From positions 2,430,046 to 2,494,045 of the forward strand of contig CP073692.1 in NCBI GenBank assembly GCA_018228665.1: 64,000 bases of DNA. Reading direction: 5' to 3'. This document shows positions 61,183-64,000 of the stretch, piece by piece. The notes under the pieces were generated by a model. That model saw only the letters and a list, made by a program, of their open reading frames with translations. It had not been told where the DNA came from and ran no database searches. Made by a program: the position numbers and the translations under genes. Within the stretch, counting starts at the first letter, position 1, and each line of letters begins with the position of its first letter. Source of the DNA: Faecalicatena sp. Marseille-Q4148. GTDB taxonomy: Bacteria > Bacillota > Clostridia > Lachnospirales > Lachnospiraceae.

Positions 61183-62871
61183 ATGAGACAGATTCAGGTA
61201 AAGGAATTTCAGATTCTCCCGGGAGATTTCCGGGAGAATACATTGAAGTTAAGAAAGCTTCTGGATGAATGCCGCGCCTGCGAAGAAGAGACAGAAATTC
61301 TCTTTGAAGAAGGCGTATATCACTTTTATCCGGATTATGCAGAAGAGAAACTATTATATATTTCAAATCACGATGAAGATACGATCAAGAAGATTGCCTT
61401 TGATTTGACAGGCTGCCGCAATTTGACATTGCGTGGAAATAAGACGGAATTTAGATTCCATACAGACATTCTTCCGTTCTATATTCATTCATGTGAAAAT
61501 GTGACTGTTGAAGGAATTACGATTGATTTTCAGCGACCGGGATATTCGGAGGCAGTCATCCGGGAATTAGAACCAAAGCGCATGGTAATGGAAATCAATA
61601 AAGAAGAATATCCGTACGAGATTCTTCACGGAAGGTTATTTTTCCGGGGAGAGAATTTCTTCTGCGAGATGACTCATGGATGTCTGGAAATGGATGCAGA
61701 GCGCATGGCACCGGTGTACATGGGACATGACATTAGCTTTAATCGTCCATATTCATGGTCTTACGGCGCGGTATTTAAAGAACTTTCAGAAGGACTTGTG
61801 GAAGTTACGCTGATGGGCGACAGAGAATTTCTGAAAACTTCAAAAGTTGGAAATCATTTGATCCTGCGGCATCACGCCCGGACGCATCCGGCATTTTATG
61901 TGACATATAGTAAAAATACGGTGTTAAGAGATATTATGCTTTATCATTGTACCGGAATGGCTGTGATTGCACAATTTGATGAAAATCTTACGATGGAACG
62001 GTTTGATATCAGGATTCATCCGGTAAAAAAACGTGTTTTCACTATAACAGCAGATGGATTCCATTGTATTTACTGTAAAGGACAGATTTTGATCAAAGAC
62101 TGTTTCCTTGAAAATCAGCTGGATGATCCTGTAAATATTCACGGTATTTACGGACGTATCCACAAGGTGCTTAGCGATAGCGAAGTTCTTGTAGAACTTG
62201 TGGAAGGAATGCAAAAAGGAGTGCCGCTTGGAAAATCCGGTGAGACGTTTGGTGTGATCAACAATGAAACAATGCTGGATGTATCAGCGGAAGTGCTTGC
62301 AGAACATAAAATGCTGAACCGAGATTATCAGTACATGAGATTTGCAAAACCGGTAAAAGGTTTGCAGGAAGGCTTTGTTGTGGAGAACAAAGATTATGCT
62401 CCGGATGTTCTTGTGGAAGGATGTACATTCCAGAATAACCGGGCAAGAGGATTGCTGCTCACAAGTGCAGGAGAAGTAATTGTGCGGGATAATACGTTCC
62501 GCTCGGCAGGGGCAGCAATTTTAATCGAGGGGGATTCAAATTACTGGTTTGAATCCGGTGCAACGAAATCAATTCTTCTTGAGAAAAACCGCTTTATTGA
62601 TTGCGCCTATGTACCTGACTGGGGCGAGGCGCCGATCCAGGTGTCCCCAAGCGCCAAAAAATATGAGGATGGTGTGAGATATCATAAATATCTTGAGATC
62701 CGCGACAATGATTTCTATTGTTTTGATGATCGTCTTGTTTCCGCTCAGAACATTGAAGAAATCTGCATGTACGGAAACCGGATTCATAAAACAGACAGTT
62801 TTGAACCGATTCCGGGTGAAAAAATGAAATTGGAAGGCGTTCTCAGAGTCACAGACAAACCGCATAGATAG
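61183..62871 (+). CDS. GH110-like alpha-galactosidase (right-handed beta-helix)
   Basis: A 562-residue beta-helix protein. The signature region ITADGFHCIYCKGQILIKDC followed by NQLDDPVNIHG (about 285-325) corresponds to the GH110 active site with its paired Asp residues; repeated short beta rungs (VEGCTFQNNRARGLLLTS) run to the C-terminus. GH110 enzymes release terminal alpha-1,3-galactose, including blood-group B and linear alpha-Gal epitopes. There is no signal peptide, unlike many Bacteroides members, so action follows uptake by the upstream ABC importer. Last gene of the operon. Confidence 0.85.
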   Translation: MRQIQVKEFQILPGDFRENTLKLRKLLDECRACEEETEILFEEGVYHFYPDYAEEKLLYISNHDEDTIKKIAFDLTGCRNLTLRGNKTEFRFHTDILPFYIHSCENVTVEGITIDFQRPGYSEAVIRELEPKRMVMEINKEEYPYEILHGRLFFRGENFFCEMTHGCLEMDAERMAPVYMGHDISFNRPYSWSYGAVFKELSEGLVEVTLMGDREFLKTSKVGNHLILRHHARTHPAFYVTYSKNTVLRDIMLYHCTGMAVIAQFDENLTMERFDIRIHPVKKRVFTITADGFHCIYCKGQILIKDCFLENQLDDPVNIHGIYGRIHKVLSDSEVLVELVEGMQKGVPLGKSGETFGVINNETMLDVSAEVLAEHKMLNRDYQYMRFAKPVKGLQEGFVVENKDYAPDVLVEGCTFQNNRARGLLLTSAGEVIVRDNTFRSAGAAILIEGDSNYWFESGATKSILLEKNRFIDCAYVPDWGEAPIQVSPSAKKYEDGVRYHKYLEIRDNDFYCFDDRLVSAQNIEEICMYGNRIHKTDSFEPIPGEKMKLEGVLRVTDKPHR

Positions 62872-62924
62872 TGTAAAATAATAAAATTTTTAGATTTGTA
62901 ACAAATATTTAATCCTGTGTTTTC

Positions 62925-62953
62925 TTGTATTATGAACTTCAATTTAGTATAAT
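62925..62953 (+). promoter_or_regulatory. Predicted promoter of the citrate synthase gene
   Basis: TTGTAT, a 17-base spacer and TATAAT, ~78 bases before the start codon. Confidence 0.7.
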
Positions 62954-62973
62954 AAAGTAACTTAGCAGCAGAG

Positions 62974-62993
62974 AAGTCAGAATTTTCTGACTT
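62974..62993 (+). promoter_or_regulatory. Perfect hairpin in the citrate synthase leader
   Basis: AAGTCAGA and TCTGACTT pair around a four-base loop inside the 5' untranslated region. It lacks a long T run, so it may be an operator or mRNA-stability element rather than a terminator. Confidence 0.5.
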
Positions 62994-63030
62994 TGATGGT
63001 TTACTTGATTAGAAGAAAGGGGAGAAGCAT

Positions 63031-64000
63031 ATGCCAGAAACACAGGATATTTTATTTGATATAACACCGGAGATCCGGAAATATGCAGAATTGTGCAATA
63101 CGAGCAATGCAATTGAACGGGAGCTTTACACAAAGTACGACGTCAAGCGAGGACTGCGTGACCTGAATGGTAAAGGTGTTCTTGCAGGACTTACGAATGT
63201 ATCAGATGTTCGGGCAAAGAAGATTGTGGATGGAGAAGAAGTTCCGTGTGAAGGAAATCTCTATTATCGTGGTTATAGTATTCGTGATCTCGTGGCAGGA
63301 TTTCGAAAAGAGAATCACCCCGGCTTTGAAGAGATTGCATATTTACTGTTGTTTGGCGAACTGCCGAACAGAGAACAATTGAAAGAATTTCAGCAGACTC
63401 TCGTTGACAGAAGAACGCTTCCATCTAACTTTGTGCGGGACATTATTATGAAGGCTCCAAGCAAAGACATGATGGTAAGTATTTCCAGATCGATTTTGAA
63501 CCTTTATTCCTATGATCCGAAGGCAGATGAAACCGATACAGAGAATGTACTGCGTCAATGTCTGAATCTGATCAGTCAGTTTCCGATGCTGATGGTTTAC
63601 AGTTATCATGCATATAATTACCGGCAGGGCAACGATCTGTTTATTTACGCTCCATCGAAAAAGCTCTCTATGGCGGAGAACATTTTGATGATGCTTAGAG
63701 AGGATAAGAAATATACGACATTAGAAGCAGAGATTCTCGACATGGCGCTTGTGCTTCATATGGATCATGGCGGCGGTAATAACTCAACTTTTACTACGCA
63801 TGTAGTAACTTCGTCAGGTACAGATACCTACTCGACTTTTGCGGCAGCGATGGCATCTCTAAAAGGACCGAAGCATGGAGGTGCGAATATTAAGGTTACG
63901 TCGATGTTTGAAGATATGAAGGAACATTTGACAGATTGGGAAGATGAAGAACAGATTTGTGCGTATCTGGAAGCGTTACTTGATAAAAAAGCTTTCGACC
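63031..64000 (+). CDS. Citrate/2-methylcitrate synthase (3' truncated by window edge)
   Basis: The first ~323 codons of a citrate synthase. It condenses acetyl-CoA with oxaloacetate. Clear motifs: YYRGYSIRDL, FEEIAYLLLFGELP, LHMDHGGGNNSTFTTHVV (active-site His) and SLKGPKHGGANIKV (second active-site His). The start ATG 63031 follows AAAGGGGAG. The frame stays open to the last base, so the C-terminal ~120 residues with the catalytic Asp are outside the window. Its long N-terminal extension is usual in Clostridial members. Confidence 0.95.
   Translation, partial: MPETQDILFDITPEIRKYAELCNTSNAIERELYTKYDVKRGLRDLNGKGVLAGLTNVSDVRAKKIVDGEEVPCEGNLYYRGYSIRDLVAGFRKENHPGFEEIAYLLLFGELPNREQLKEFQQTLVDRRTLPSNFVRDIIMKAPSKDMMVSISRSILNLYSYDPKADETDTENVLRQCLNLISQFPMLMVYSYHAYNYRQGNDLFIYAPSKKLSMAENILMMLREDKKYTTLEAEILDMALVLHMDHGGGNNSTFTTHVVTSSGTDTYSTFAAAMASLKGPKHGGANIKVTSMFEDMKEHLTDWEDEEQICAYLEALLDKKAFD

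Overview
The window is a low-GC Gram-positive chromosome segment. Gene content and order (an archaeal-type V-ATPase operon, an S-box metK, Lrp plus class I aminotransferase, VanZ, SPFH/NfeD, YesMN-controlled oligosaccharide ABC transporters, strong AGGAGG ribosome binding sites) fit a gut Lachnospiraceae bacterium of the [Ruminococcus] gnavus / Mediterraneibacter type. The species is inference. No rRNA, tRNA or CRISPR array was seen.

Bases 1-11400: the tail of a HypE/AIR-synthase-like gene, an Lrp regulator overlapping an aminotransferase, trmL, then a nine-gene V-ATPase operon (stalk subunit, I, K, E, C, F, A, B, D) from its own promoter to a terminator. Subunit K keeps the ligands known for Na+ in Enterococcus hirae NtpK, and a KtrAB K+ uptake pair lies at 18.5-20.6 kb. 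Bases 11500-30731: housekeeping genes including murA, metK under a SAM-I riboswitch, an OmpR-type two-component system, a DMT transporter, an RNA methyltransferase, a SleB-like hydrolase, VanZ, NfeD/SPFH, dusB, greA and lysS with an extra tRNA-binding domain. One gene (24550-26628) is a single 692-codon frame joining a complete patatin-like phospholipase to a complete ornithine carbamoyltransferase.

Bases 30600-43320 are accessory. The last 132 bases of lysS recur 8 kb downstream, bracketing a beta-glucoside PTS operon, a TetR regulator divergent from a fungal-PaxB-like membrane terpene cyclase homologue with a palindromic operator between them, and decayed gene ends, including an AbiEii-like nucleotidyltransferase with an internal deletion beside an intact partner. 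After the second lysS copy comes the best candidate for an undescribed system: a 612-residue regulator built of two tandem HTH+helical-repeat units, a convergent overlapping gene for a 46-residue Sec-exported peptide with a perfect ribosome binding site, and an ABC exporter preceded by a 15-codon leader ORF and a terminator. This looks like a peptide pheromone (RRNPP-like) circuit with a covalently dimerised receptor. A lactate dehydrogenase fragment, a 23-bp repeat shared with the 38.5 kb scar and a RelBE-type module follow.

Bases 44159-51395: a LacI-controlled sucrose/fructo-oligosaccharide locus (two permeases, lipoprotein, GH32, fructokinase) with AACCGGTT operators. Bases 51680-53822: a small conserved gene, tatD and rsmA. 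Bases 53951-62871: a YesM/YesN pair divergent from an ABC importer and a cytoplasmic GH110-like alpha-galactosidase, suggesting intracellular use of alpha-galactosyl (blood-group-B type) host glycans. The window ends inside a citrate synthase gene.
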